DNA of 64,000 nt from an uncultured Ignavibacteriota bacterium (GTDB lineage: Bacteria; Bacteroidota; Ignavibacteria; Palsa-1295): the NCBI GenBank assembly GCA_903900335.1, contig CAIUMP010000041.1:101964-165963 (forward strand), in the 5' to 3' direction. The position numbers were made by a program, and so were the translations under genes. The notes below the pieces were generated by a model. The model saw only the letters and a program-made list of their open reading frames with translations, had not been told where the DNA came from and searched no databases. Positions 8,531 to 16,801 of the stretch are shown piece by piece; within the stretch, counting starts at the first letter, position 1; every line of letters starts with the position of its first letter.

Positions 8531-10645
8531 ATGATTCGTCTGAAAATCGTTGTGTTGGTTTTGGTGCTTTGCAGCCCGATCCTTGTGCGCGCTCAGGTGG
8601 CACGAGTAGAGTGGCAGAGGCCCATGATAAGCGATGCGGCAAAAGTATCCGCAGATGGTACAAAACTCATAGATGGCACGCTAGTGAGCAATGCACGCGA
8701 CTGCTCAGGTAGAGTAACCATTCGTGCTGGATATGAAACACCGTATCTGTTATCGCCCGATCTCTCGATTGCTATCACGTCGTATGATTATGAAGGTCCG
8801 TGTAATAGTATTGCTGGGAGCGAACTCTATGCTTTCGATTCAGTTTCTGGCACTTGCACTATGCGAAAGAGGCTGTCAGGTGAGGCCGAGCGCGGTACGT
8901 TTACACAAGATGGCAGCGTCCTTGTCTTGACGAGATGGTACCCTCAGAAGGACATTACATTTCGTGATGGTAAAACGGGAGAGATTATTGATAGTCTTAA
9001 GCTGCCAGTAGAGTCTCAATACTTACAAATATCAGCCGTGCCCAATTCCAATTTAGTCGTTGCCTGGTCCGCAACGGGAGGCAAATACTATTGGATAAAT
9101 GTTCCGACCCGCAAATTGGTTGATTCAACAGACAGCCCGAATCCGAAGGGTACGAATTCGGCATTCTTTCCATCGAGTTCTAGTGGCTTATTTGCCGCGC
9201 AGACAGGCTCCGGGGACATCTGTGTATATTCGGCAAAGTCGCACTCGTGCTACGCACGAATCACCCCGCAGATATCTCTCGCACCAGACATGGCTTTCGT
9301 CGGCGACTCGCTCATTGTGCGTTCATCCATTGGGCAGGCTCAGATCTTTGATGTCTCCGACTCATCCGCAATTCGAGTGAGCAGCCTAAATCTTGGTGAT
9401 TCATTGGTGAACTTCATCGGAATTTCCGGTGGCAGTCTCATATTCAGAACACCCTCCGAGGTGCTCTCGCACGATCTCAGAACAGGAGTGAATCATCACC
9501 TTGCTTTGCGTTCTGCTGGCTCTTTCGATTTTAGCAACGCGGGGGATGCGATGTTTTTGTATGGGAGTAGCCTTGAGAAGGTTCGTTTCACTGACGGCAC
9601 GCTACTCGCTTCCTACCCCGCTCAGGCGGGGCACTATCGTTGGCCTTACAGTGGCTTCCCAGATCAAGGTGTCCAAATCGGACCGGGTGACACGACGCTC
9701 ATTAGCGTGAGATATTCCGCTGCCAGCCTCGGCGAGTACAGTCTTTCGACTGGGGATCTCATTCGGTCGTTTGTTCCGGCCGCGATTAACGGGACCTACA
9801 TTGGTGATGCTGTGCGGATTATTGCCGGAACTGACCTTGTTGCTGGAGTAGGGGATTCCTTCCCATTTACAACATGGGATAGACTCTCGAGTACCGTCAC
9901 ATACTCCGGCACAGGCAAAACGTTGGGCACATTCTCTCCAGATGGCCACTATCTTTTTGCAGGGGGGCATATCACCGAGACGCTGACAGGAAGGAATCTC
10001 GGTGCAGCTGGTGAGGTCGCGGCGCTTGCGAACAACTTACAAGTACGTGCCGAGTTTGGCTATGCTGGTATTGGATTCAGCTATTCAGGACTCAATTTCA
10101 GGAATGCTGAGGGTAGTCTTCAGCTACTGGTGCCTAGGGTCACGCGTGACACGGATATGTACGCTTGTTTCTCGCCAAGTTCCAGGTTTCTGGCTTCTAC
10201 CCCATCTCGGGGCGATACCGCAACGCTGCACCTATGGATGATAAGCGATACGGCAATTGAGATTCCACTTCCAGCCCTCTCCGGAAAAGCGACCTACATC
10301 GACTTCTCCCCTGACAGCAAGCACCTCGGCGCAATTCTCTCAGGGGGATCAGTTGCTATCATATCCCTCCCAGCAGCACCGTTTGGGGTGTCGCATTCGA
10401 CTTCTAGCCCGGGATTGTTGGTAAACTATGACTTCGTGGCAAACCGGATAGATATTCAAGGATGTACGGAGTCAACTTCCCTGAGCATCTTCGATCTGCG
10501 GGGAATAGCGGTAATTCATCGTGATCGTCTTGCGTCAGGTAGCTACGCTCTACCGCTTTCCAGCGCCTTGGCCCCTGGGCTTTACTTCGTTCGAGTCGGT
10601 ACAGCAGGGGAGCCACCAGCGATGCTGTCAATCATTGTTCAATAG
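8531..10645 (+). CDS. Secreted WD40-like beta-propeller protein with T9SS-type C-terminus
   Basis: A 704-residue exported protein. The signal peptide covers about residues 1-21 (hydrophobic VVLVLVLCSPILV, cleavage near RAQ). The body consists of repeated four-stranded units with turns such as SPDL, SPDGH and SPDSK, typical of WD40/PD40 propellers. The last 65 or so residues resemble a type A T9SS sorting domain: a strand with SIFDLRG, then SGSYALPL, then PGLYFVRV and a final hydrophobic strand. It is probably translocated across the outer membrane and attached to or released from the surface. No enzymatic motif is visible. It follows the PorE-like gene in the same direction, with a repeat element between. 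Confidence 0.8.
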   Translation: MIRLKIVVLVLVLCSPILVRAQVARVEWQRPMISDAAKVSADGTKLIDGTLVSNARDCSGRVTIRAGYETPYLLSPDLSIAITSYDYEGPCNSIAGSELYAFDSVSGTCTMRKRLSGEAERGTFTQDGSVLVLTRWYPQKDITFRDGKTGEIIDSLKLPVESQYLQISAVPNSNLVVAWSATGGKYYWINVPTRKLVDSTDSPNPKGTNSAFFPSSSSGLFAAQTGSGDICVYSAKSHSCYARITPQISLAPDMAFVGDSLIVRSSIGQAQIFDVSDSSAIRVSSLNLGDSLVNFIGISGGSLIFRTPSEVLSHDLRTGVNHHLALRSAGSFDFSNAGDAMFLYGSSLEKVRFTDGTLLASYPAQAGHYRWPYSGFPDQGVQIGPGDTTLISVRYSAASLGEYSLSTGDLIRSFVPAAINGTYIGDAVRIIAGTDLVAGVGDSFPFTTWDRLSSTVTYSGTGKTLGTFSPDGHYLFAGGHITETLTGRNLGAAGEVAALANNLQVRAEFGYAGIGFSYSGLNFRNAEGSLQLLVPRVTRDTDMYACFSPSSRFLASTPSRGDTATLHLWMISDTAIEIPLPALSGKATYIDFSPDSKHLGAILSGGSVAIISLPAAPFGVSHSTSSPGLLVNYDFVANRIDIQGCTESTSLSIFDLRGIAVIHRDRLASGSYALPLSSALAPGLYFVRVGTAGEPPAMLSIIVQ

Positions 10646-10758
10646 TCTTTCAGTCCTGTAAGATATAGACCCCGTGCGTATCATTGCCGAAGCCCATGCA
10701 GCTCGATACTTCCAAGCTCATTACAGGCTCGACGCGAAGGACAGCGGCGTAGCTGTGC

Positions 10759-10872
10759 CCCGTTTGTAGAAAATCGTTACCGTTTGAAGATCCTAAACTC
10801 CATCGGAGCGACCCGTGGGCCGCTCCGATGGAGCTTGATTTTGGTATCCGTGATGACGGTTCTACAAACGGG
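10759..10872. repeat. Nested double inverted repeat, shared centre
   Basis: Two perfect 13-bp inverted repeats are nested around exactly the same centre. The outer arms are CCCGTTTGTAGAA (10759-10771) and its complement (10860-10872). The inner arms are CTCCATCGGAGCG (10798-10810) and its complement (10821-10833) around a 10-base loop. The sequence between the arms does not pair. This is a compact symmetrical element of about 114 bp, perhaps a miniature mobile element. Confidence 0.8.
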
Positions 10873-11050
10873 CCGCCGGTAACGCGGTTGTCAGATTCAA
10901 CTTTTCCGGGGGCTTACGCCACCCGGCTACCAATATTTCGTGCCGCTGGCACTGGGGAACGTCTGAACCGTGATTTCTGGAATTTTGGAGATTGGGAAGA
11001 TTGGGGAAGAATCTCATTAATCTTCGTGATCCCTTAAAATCAAGTGCCTG

Positions 11051-11069
11051 CCCTGAGCTTGTCGAAGGG
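11051..11069. repeat. CTGAGCTTGTCGAAG-type palindromic repeat
   Basis: The sequence CCCTGAGCTTGTCGAAGGG reads as an imperfect palindrome and belongs to a short repeat type scattered through many bacterial genomes. It lies inside the repeat-rich gap upstream of rpsO. Confidence 0.65.
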
Positions 11070-11619
11070 TTCGGATAAATAGGATGTCGGGCGGGGAGGC
11101 ACCGAGCCAGGCGGCAACGGCAAGATCGCGAATATGAAGCGCTTTAGCCAGGTTACGCATTATTCATGATAATAATGCGCCTCGTGTAAACTTCTGAGCC
11201 TACTTTTGTGTCCTTTTATGTTGTTCTTGCTCTCGACACCCAACGTCGGAGCATTACGAATCTTTCCCAGCCCCGGCGAAGAGCGGGTACGACGGTTACA
11301 TGCTGGCCTCTGAAGTACATGAATGCCGACCCCTGGATTAAATTTCCGTCTCTGGGAAAGAACAGCTCTTTGAAGGGCCATACATTAGCCCTGCTGTATA
11401 AGACATAGCCCGGTGTTCCAAAGCACCACTGTGTCGGTTTGTGCTACGATGTTTGTGGGAGGAAACCCCTTGTGTACACGTCCGGATGCCCCTCCGTCGG
11501 GCCGGTGGCGAAGCTTAACTCCAAAGACATTAGCTGTCCCTGTCCCTTGACAATTTATTGAGTCCCGGCGCAGTGTACTATGCGGTGGGACTAGATATGG
11601 CCAGTCACTCTTCCCGGCA

Positions 11620-11743
11620 GGGATTCTTCGCAAGCTCAGAATGACACTACCCCGAATCGTCGTCATTCCGACCAACGGGAGGAATCGCGTGTCGGGGCGA
11701 GTCGCTCCTCCGGGAAGGGATGCTTCGCTGCGCTGAGAATGAC
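11620..11743. repeat. Tandem pair of GTCATTC-type palindromic repeats
   Basis: A unit GGGATTCTTCGCAAGCTCAG followed by AATGAC occupies 11620-11645. It is followed by a full element from GTCATTCCG (11662) to GCTGAGAATGAC (11743). The ends are inverted copies of one another. The elements are related to the one at 8344-8434, and they sit side by side here, 16 bp apart. Confidence 0.7.
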
Positions 11744-11779
11744 ATCAAAGTGCTGGAAAATGGAATTAAAACCCCGATT

Positions 11780-11881
11780 GCTAAGTTTAGCGCCGTTCAT
11801 GGTGGAGGGGGTTCTTCCGCCGGCAGGTCAGGGCTTTTATAGCGCGAGGTTTTGACCGGCTAAGTTAAGTTCACGGCGCTA
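11780..11881 (+). promoter_or_regulatory. Candidate structured rpsO (S15) leader
   Basis: A 9-bp inverted repeat pairs TAGCGCCGT (11788-11796) with ACGGCGCTA (11873-11881), ending 15 bases before the rpsO start codon. The block GCTAAGTT occurs at both 11780 and 11859. A smaller hairpin (GGTCA 11826-11830 with TGACC 11853-11857) lies inside. S15 autoregulates through its own leader in several bacterial groups using unrelated structures, so a lineage-specific regulator is plausible. This is inferred from pairing only. Confidence 0.4.
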
Positions 11882-11896
11882 TCCAGACATCACAGA

Positions 11897-12166
11897 ATGC
11901 CAGTTACCAAAGCAATTACAGAGGCAGCTTCCGCGAAGTTCGGAAAGAATGCCGACGATACCGGAAGTGCGGAAGTTCAGATCGCCATTTTGACCGCCAA
12001 CATCAATTCACTGACACCACACTTCGAGAAGAATCCGAAGGATCATCATGGGCGCCGTGGTCTGCTAAAGATGGTCGGTAAGCGCCGCAGCTTGTTGGAT
12101 TATCTTGCGAAGAAGGACGTGAAGAAGTATCGTACTCTTATCGCAGAACTTAACATTCGTAAGTAA
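11897..12166 (+). CDS. rpsO: 30S ribosomal protein S15
   Basis: Small-subunit protein that binds 16S rRNA helices 20-22 early in assembly. At 89 aa it has the normal length. The typical blocks [30 protein letters not shown] and LLDYLAKKD are present. It is followed by a strong intrinsic terminator and then pnp, the common rpsO-pnp order. A long leader with candidate regulatory structure lies upstream. Confidence 0.98.
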   Translation: MPVTKAITEAASAKFGKNADDTGSAEVQIAILTANINSLTPHFEKNPKDHHGRRGLLKMVGKRRSLLDYLAKKDVKKYRTLIAELNIRK

Positions 12167-12174
12167 GCACGTAG

Positions 12175-12205
12175 CCGTGACCTTTGGGTCACGGTTTCGT
12201 TTTTT
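12175..12205 (+). terminator. Intrinsic terminator after rpsO
   Basis: A perfect 8-bp stem, CCGTGACC (12175-12182) with GGTCACGG (12187-12194), around a TTTG loop is followed by the T-rich tract TTTCGTTTTTT. It lies 9 bases after the rpsO stop codon, between rpsO and pnp. Confidence 0.9.
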
Positions 12206-12487
12206 GCAGAGTGGGCAAGAGTCCACAACTACACAGTTTAACAGCGTTTGGCTTTTGCCGAAGAAGCGCCGGGGTATCGACAGACATTTCGTGTCTCACA
12301 TCGGATGCCGTTTTTCATCCCAATGGGAATGAGCAAGCATCCAATCTCACCCTTCTCATCGTATCTAGAGATATCCGGCGCGCGGCTTTTGCGGAAGACT
12401 GAACATCCAATCAACATCACCTGTGTCGCGGCGGGGTCTGGATTGCCGGACCACCTGGCCATGAATGGGTGACACTTTAACGATACA
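12206..12487 (+). other. pnp leader region, no gene
   Basis: About 280 bases separate the rpsO terminator from pnp. Short frames on both strands here (12184-12472) lack protein-like composition. In other bacteria PNPase controls its own mRNA through a leader hairpin; I see no single long stem that settles this here. The space probably holds the pnp promoter and leader. Confidence 0.45.
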
Positions 12488-14746
12488 ATGATCTACGAAG
12501 TAGAATACGGTGGCGGAAACAAGATGAGTTTCGATCTTGGCCGCTTCGCAAAACAATCCAATGGATCTGTAATGGTCCGTTTGGGCGACACGATGTCGCT
12601 CGTCAATGCTGTCGCTGCCGAAAAGGAGAAGGAAAACATTGACTTCATGCCGTTGCAGGTAGAGTACCGCGAACGCGCGGCTGCTGCCGGCAAGATTCCT
12701 GGTGGTTATTTCAAGCGTGAAGGACGCCCGACCGAGAAGGAAATCCTCTCGGCTCGTTTGATCGACCGCCCGATCCGCCCGATGTTCCCGAAGGACTGGC
12801 GCGTCGAGACACAGATCGTCGCGACCATTTTCTGCTCCGATCAAGAGCATGATGCCGATACGATTTCGACGACCGGCGCATCGCTCGCGCTGCTTATCTC
12901 CGATATCCCATTTGAAGAGGCAATCGCGGCCGTCCGCGTTGCGCGCGTCGATGGCAAGATCGTCATTGATCCAACGTTCACGCAGATTGAGACTGCCGAT
13001 TACGAGTTCACCGCCGCCGGCACGAAGGATTCGCTCCTGATGGTCGAAGGCGAAGGACATGAGATCAGCGAGGCAGAGTTTATCGAAGCACTTCGCGCGG
13101 CCTCAAGTGCGATTCGTGAATTGTGTGTCGGTCAGGAGAAGATCGTTGCGCAATGCGGTATCGCAAAAGCCAAGCGCATCAAGGATGAGCATATCATGGA
13201 TGCGGCGCTTGTCGCAACCGTTGAGGGACTTGCGGCTGCGAAGCTTCGCGAGTTGGCCCGCACGGTTCTCGCTAAGGAAGATCGTTCGATGCAGACGCAT
13301 GATGTCAAGCGCGCAACGGTTGCGTCGATGACCGAAAGCATGGGCGAGTTGGAGTTCGGACATGTGAAGGGTGATGTTGATCACATCCTACATGACATCG
13401 AGAAGCGCGAGATGCGCAATATGATTTTGGAGAACAATATCCGCTTGGATGGTCGCACATCGACGGATATTCGTCCCATCTCTTGCGAGATCGGGATTCT
13501 CCCACGTGTACACGGCTCGGCGCTGTTCACACGCGGCGAGACGCAGTCGCTCACGAGCTGCACGCTCGGTACAAAGCGCGATCAGCAGTCCATCGAAGGC
13601 CTGCAGCCGGAGACGACGAAGCGCTTTATGCTGCATTACAATTTCCCGCCGTATTCGGTCGGTGAGGTTGGTCGTTACAGTGGAACAGGTCGTCGCGAGA
13701 TCGGGCATGGTAATCTTGCCGAACGCGCACTCAAGGGGCTTATTCCGGATGAGAAGACATTCCCGTATGCGCTGCGTATCGTTAGCGACATCACCGAGTC
13801 GAACGGTTCGTCGTCGATGGCGACGGTTTGCGCGGGTTCGCTTGCGTTCTTCGATGCCGGTGTGCCGCTCAAGAAGCCGGTATCCGGTATCGCGATGGGA
13901 CTCATCAAGGAAGGCGACCGCACCGCGGTGCTCTCCGACATTCTCGGCAACGAGGATCATCTCGGCGACATGGACTTCAAGGTCTGCGGGACCCGCGATG
14001 GTATCACCGCTTGCCAGATGGACATGAAGATTAAGGGTATTGACTTCACGCTTCTCGAAAAGGCGTTGATGCAGGCCCGCGATGGTCGTATGCACATCCT
14101 CGCAAAGATGGATGAAGCGATTGCTGCGCCGAAGTCGGAGCTTTCGCCGTATGCGCCACGACTTACGACAGTCAAGGTGCCGGTCGATGCTATCGGTCTC
14201 GTTATCGGACCTGGTGGCAAGACGATTCGCCAGATTCAGGCGGATTCTGGTGTCGAGATCAATATCGAGGAAGATGGAACAGTGACGATTGCGGCGCTCA
14301 GTGGCGAGGCCTCCGATCGCGCGAAGCAGTTCATCCTCGGACTAATCGCCGAGCCGGAAGAAGGCGGCACGTATCAGGGTCGCGTTACGCAGGTCCGCGA
14401 AGGACTTGGCGCTATTGTCGAATTCATGCCGAAGAAGGAAGGCTTGCTGCACATTTCCGAGATCGACTACGTCCGCGTGGAGAATGTCTCCGATGTGATT
14501 CAGGTCGGAGATGTCTTCGATGTGAAGCTCATCGCAGTCAAGCCGGACGGCAAGTTCTCGTTGTCGCGCAAGGCGCTGCTCCCGGTGCCGGAAGGCTACG
14601 TAGAGCGCCCGCAGCGTGAGTTCGGCGGCGGCGACCGCGGTGGTGACCGTGGCGGCTATGGCGATCGCCGTGGCGGCGGTGGTGGTGATCGTCGCGGTGG
14701 CGGCGGTGGAGATCGCCGTGGCGGCGGTGGGTATGGCCGACGCTAA
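12488..14746 (+). CDS. pnp: Polyribonucleotide nucleotidyltransferase (PNPase) with RGG tail
   Basis: Phosphorolytic 3'-5' exoribonuclease, normally a trimeric ring. The first RNase PH domain is at about residues 1-150, then a helical domain, the catalytic RNase PH domain at about 310-540 (GSSSMATVCAGS and GDMDFKVCGT blocks), a KH domain at about 557-615 (GLVIGPGGKTIRQI) and an S1 domain at about 626-700. Residues 708-752 form a low-complexity tail of repeated GDRRGGGG units, an RGG-like RNA-binding tail. The 752-aa length is explained by this tail. The codons are strongly biased and GC-rich, as expected for high expression. A hairpin follows the stop codon. Confidence 0.97.
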   Translation: MIYEVEYGGGNKMSFDLGRFAKQSNGSVMVRLGDTMSLVNAVAAEKEKENIDFMPLQVEYRERAAAAGKIPGGYFKREGRPTEKEILSARLIDRPIRPMFPKDWRVETQIVATIFCSDQEHDADTISTTGASLALLISDIPFEEAIAAVRVARVDGKIVIDPTFTQIETADYEFTAAGTKDSLLMVEGEGHEISEAEFIEALRAASSAIRELCVGQEKIVAQCGIAKAKRIKDEHIMDAALVATVEGLAAAKLRELARTVLAKEDRSMQTHDVKRATVASMTESMGELEFGHVKGDVDHILHDIEKREMRNMILENNIRLDGRTSTDIRPISCEIGILPRVHGSALFTRGETQSLTSCTLGTKRDQQSIEGLQPETTKRFMLHYNFPPYSVGEVGRYSGTGRREIGHGNLAERALKGLIPDEKTFPYALRIVSDITESNGSSSMATVCAGSLAFFDAGVPLKKPVSGIAMGLIKEGDRTAVLSDILGNEDHLGDMDFKVCGTRDGITACQMDMKIKGIDFTLLEKALMQARDGRMHILAKMDEAIAAPKSELSPYAPRLTTVKVPVDAIGLVIGPGGKTIRQIQADSGVEINIEEDGTVTIAALSGEASDRAKQFILGLIAEPEEGGTYQGRVTQVREGLGAIVEFMPKKEGLLHISEIDYVRVENVSDVIQVGDVFDVKLIAVKPDGKFSLSRKALLPVPEGYVERPQREFGGGDRGGDRGGYGDRRGGGGGDRRGGGGGDRRGGGGYGRR

Positions 14747-14763
14747 TTGCTATATAGGTTGAA

Positions 14764-14789
14764 AGCCCCTGTCCGAAAGGATGGGGGCT
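14764..14789 (+). terminator. Hairpin after pnp, probable terminator
   Basis: AGCCCCTGTCC (14764-14774) pairs with GGATGGGGGCT (14779-14789) around a GAAA tetraloop, with two G-U pairs. The downstream tract is only weakly T-rich, so it could be a terminator or a 3'-end stabilising stem. Confidence 0.7.
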
Positions 14790-14954
14790 TCTGATTTGAT
14801 TGAAGTTGAGAATTAATACTATTTGGTAGGCCGGAATAGACGAGTCTGTTTTTAACCGACCATGGCATGATAGGCTCCGAATAAGCAAGAGCACTACCGG
14901 TGGGAAGAACGCTCGTCGTCAGGCCGAAGTAACGTATGGCTAACCATAGGTAGC

Positions 14955-15431
14955 TCAACGAATCCCCACCCACACCTCAACTACAGCGTCGGCTGGATCG
15001 GCAGCGCGACCATCATAGACTTCGAAGTCCGCGAAGTAGGTTCTTTGGCCACCCAATTCAGCGGGTGATGCTGCCCAGACTTTTTGCCAAGTTTCTGGCA
15101 CGACGACCCAGACCGGCCCTTTCTCAGATTCGAAGATAGAGTAATTCCCATCAGGGATATGCCGCGCTTCCATGCCTTCGGGTACGATGAGGTCGGAAGC
15201 GACCTTTGCACCGACGAGGAAAGTATATTCGCCGTGGGCATCGCTGTCGTAGTCAGTGTAGAGCGCGATGATGCTCGAATCTGCGCGATTGGGGATCTTC
15301 TCGCTCAGCCGTTCCTCCATTACGCGCTCCCAGAGCTTGCCAATAATACCCCTGCCTGACATTTCCTTGCCATTCGTGGTTCGAACGGCAACGCCAATGA
15401 CGGTGAAACCCGGACTCGTCCTTGTTGACAT
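14955..15431 (-). CDS. GyrI-like / effector-binding domain protein
   Basis: A stand-alone small-molecule-binding protein of the GyrI/AraC-effector-binding superfamily (158 aa). The pattern fits this fold: an N-terminal strand (FTVIGVAVRTTN), a helix with IGKLWERVMEE, the strand ALYTDYDSDAHGEYTFLVG, then IPDGNYSIFESEKGP and a C-terminal VEVWVGI strand. There is no DNA-binding domain, so it would bind or hydrolyse a ligand rather than regulate directly. Its ATG overlaps the prfB stop codon by one base (TAATG), implying translational coupling to release factor 2, which is an odd partner. Confidence 0.72.
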   Translation of the reverse strand: MSTRTSPGFTVIGVAVRTTNGKEMSGRGIIGKLWERVMEERLSEKIPNRADSSIIALYTDYDSDAHGEYTFLVGAKVASDLIVPEGMEARHIPDGNYSIFESEKGPVWVVVPETWQKVWAASPAELGGQRTYFADFEVYDGRAADPADAVVEVWVGIR

Positions 15432-16583
15432 TACATTTCCTCCTCTGCGCCTTCAACTACCTTCAATTTTCCACCCTCGTAGAGTAGATACGATTTCATA
15501 AACTCGGTGATGTCACCATCCATCACGGCCTGCACGTCCGTCTTCGCGACTTTCGTGCGGTGGTCCTTCACCATCGTGTAAGGCTGGAAGACATAGGAGC
15601 GAATCTGCGACCCCCACGTGATCTTCTTCTTCGTCCCTTCAATGGCATCCAGACGTGCCTCTTCAAGTTCGCGATTGATAGCGAGTATCCGTGATTTCAA
15701 TACCTTCATGGCGCGTTCGCCATTCTGCAACTGGGACCGCTCTTCCTGACAGGCGGAGATAACGGTATGCTGCCCACCGTTGGGATCGGTATATTTGTAG
15801 GTAAGCCGGACCGCAGTTTCGACCTTATTAACGTTCTGCCCGCCTTTGCCGCCGGAGCGGTAGGTATCACGCTGGAGGAATGCCGGATTGATCACGATGT
15901 CCGTGTTCTCCTCCTCCATCACCGGGTAGGCATACACGCTTGCGAAAGAGGTATGACGCCGTGCGTTCGCATCATACGGGGAGATCCGAACTAGACGATG
16001 AACGCCATTCTCCGTCCGTAGATACCCAAACGCATTCTCGCCGATGATTTCAAGTGTCGCCGATTTAATGCCTGCACCTTCACCCGGGAGCTCATCCAAC
16101 ATCTTGACCTTATATCCCTGTCGCTCAGCCCAACGGGTGTACATACGTTCGAGCATCTCGGCCCAGTCCTGAGCCTCAGTGCCGCCTTGGCCCGCGTTGA
16201 TGGTGATGATCGAGTCCTTGTGATCGTCCGGTTTACTGAGCATCACAGAAAGCTCCTGCGCCGAAAGATCATCGGCGAGCTGATTGAACTCGTTGGTAAC
16301 CTGCTCGAACATCGAGGGGTCATCGTGGGACATCTCGATCAGCTCAGCGGCGTCGTCCAGACGGGCATTCAGCTTCTGGTAGTCTTCGCCTTCTTTTCGT
16401 AGACGAGAAAGCTCCTGCATTGTTTTCTGGGCCTTTTTGGGGTCGTCCCAAAACTCGGAGGAGGCAGAAAGCTCTTCAAGAGCGACAATTCTGCGCTGTT
16501 TCTTGGCGAGGTCAAAGAGAGTCGCCGAGCTCCGCGAGCCGTGCGCGAAGGTCAGCGACTTGAGATGAGGTGATTTCGTCCAT
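15431..16583 (-). CDS. prfB: Peptide chain release factor 2, with programmed +1 frameshift
   Basis: Releases completed peptides at UGA and UAA stop codons. The main frame (15431-16513) carries the GGQ motif in RSGGKGGQNVNKVE and the anticodon-like motif SPY in place of SPF, a variant common in Bacteroidota. The natural start is the ATG at 16581-16583, which gives 23 codons and then an in-frame TGA at 16512-16514 in the context CTT TGA C, the classical RF2 autoregulatory slip site. A +1 shift joins the frames and gives 383 aa. Starting at the first methionine of the main frame (16420) would remove most of the N-terminal helical domain. No strong Shine-Dalgarno-like stimulator lies at the usual short distance before the slip site. 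Confidence 0.95.
16511..16517 (-). promoter_or_regulatory. RF2 programmed frameshift site CTTTGAC
   Basis: On the minus strand the sequence CTTTGAC places TGA in frame 24 codons into prfB. Shifting +1 reads CTT then GAC and continues into the conserved RF2 sequence DLAKKQRRIVALEE. This is the well-known feedback device in which low RF2 favours frameshifting. Confidence 0.9.
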
Positions 16584-16801
16584 TTAATTGTAGAAAGCTT
16601 GGGATATTAGTCTCTCGTTTGTGTCTATACGATTGTGCTGGGGCAGAGAACGGCGCTGGAGCGTAGAAAATTCAAGTCGAAGGAGCCGAACGTAACTCGT
16701 ATATCAATTGTAGCAATCACAGCCCCCACTATTTTGCCGCGGATTGAAAAATTTCGTTTGAGTTTTCGTTACTATTAGGGATTTGAGGGGTTCTATCAAC
16801 A

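Larger units (their letters stand above)
10646..11896. other. Long gene-free stretch rich in interspersed repeats
   Basis: About 1.25 kb without a convincing gene between the propeller gene and rpsO. It contains a nested inverted repeat (10759-10872), a CTGAGCTTGTCGAAG palindrome (11051-11069), two palindromic elements of the GAATGAC family (11620-11743) and the rpsO leader (from about 11780). Short open frames at 11160-11381, 11208-11408 and 11385-11675 look random or degenerate. The region reads as an accumulation site for small non-autonomous repeats, or as decayed sequence. Confidence 0.7.

Noticed and set aside
11385..11675. 96-codon minus-strand frame in the repeat-rich gap
   Set aside because: Half of it is encoded by interspersed repeats; no start context and no family. 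Kept as degenerate sequence.
10646..11896. Possible tRNA or transposase remnants in the long gap
   Set aside because: No GTTCRANYC T-loop with acceptor pairing and no transposase motif was found; only short palindromic elements are present.
12365..13060. 231-codon minus-strand frame across the pnp start
   Set aside because: Overlaps the conserved pnp N-terminus; the translation has no recognisable domain.
13388..14095. 235-codon minus-strand frame inside pnp
   Set aside because: Shadow frame from the strong GC-rich codon bias of pnp; no protein family and complete overlap with a certain gene.
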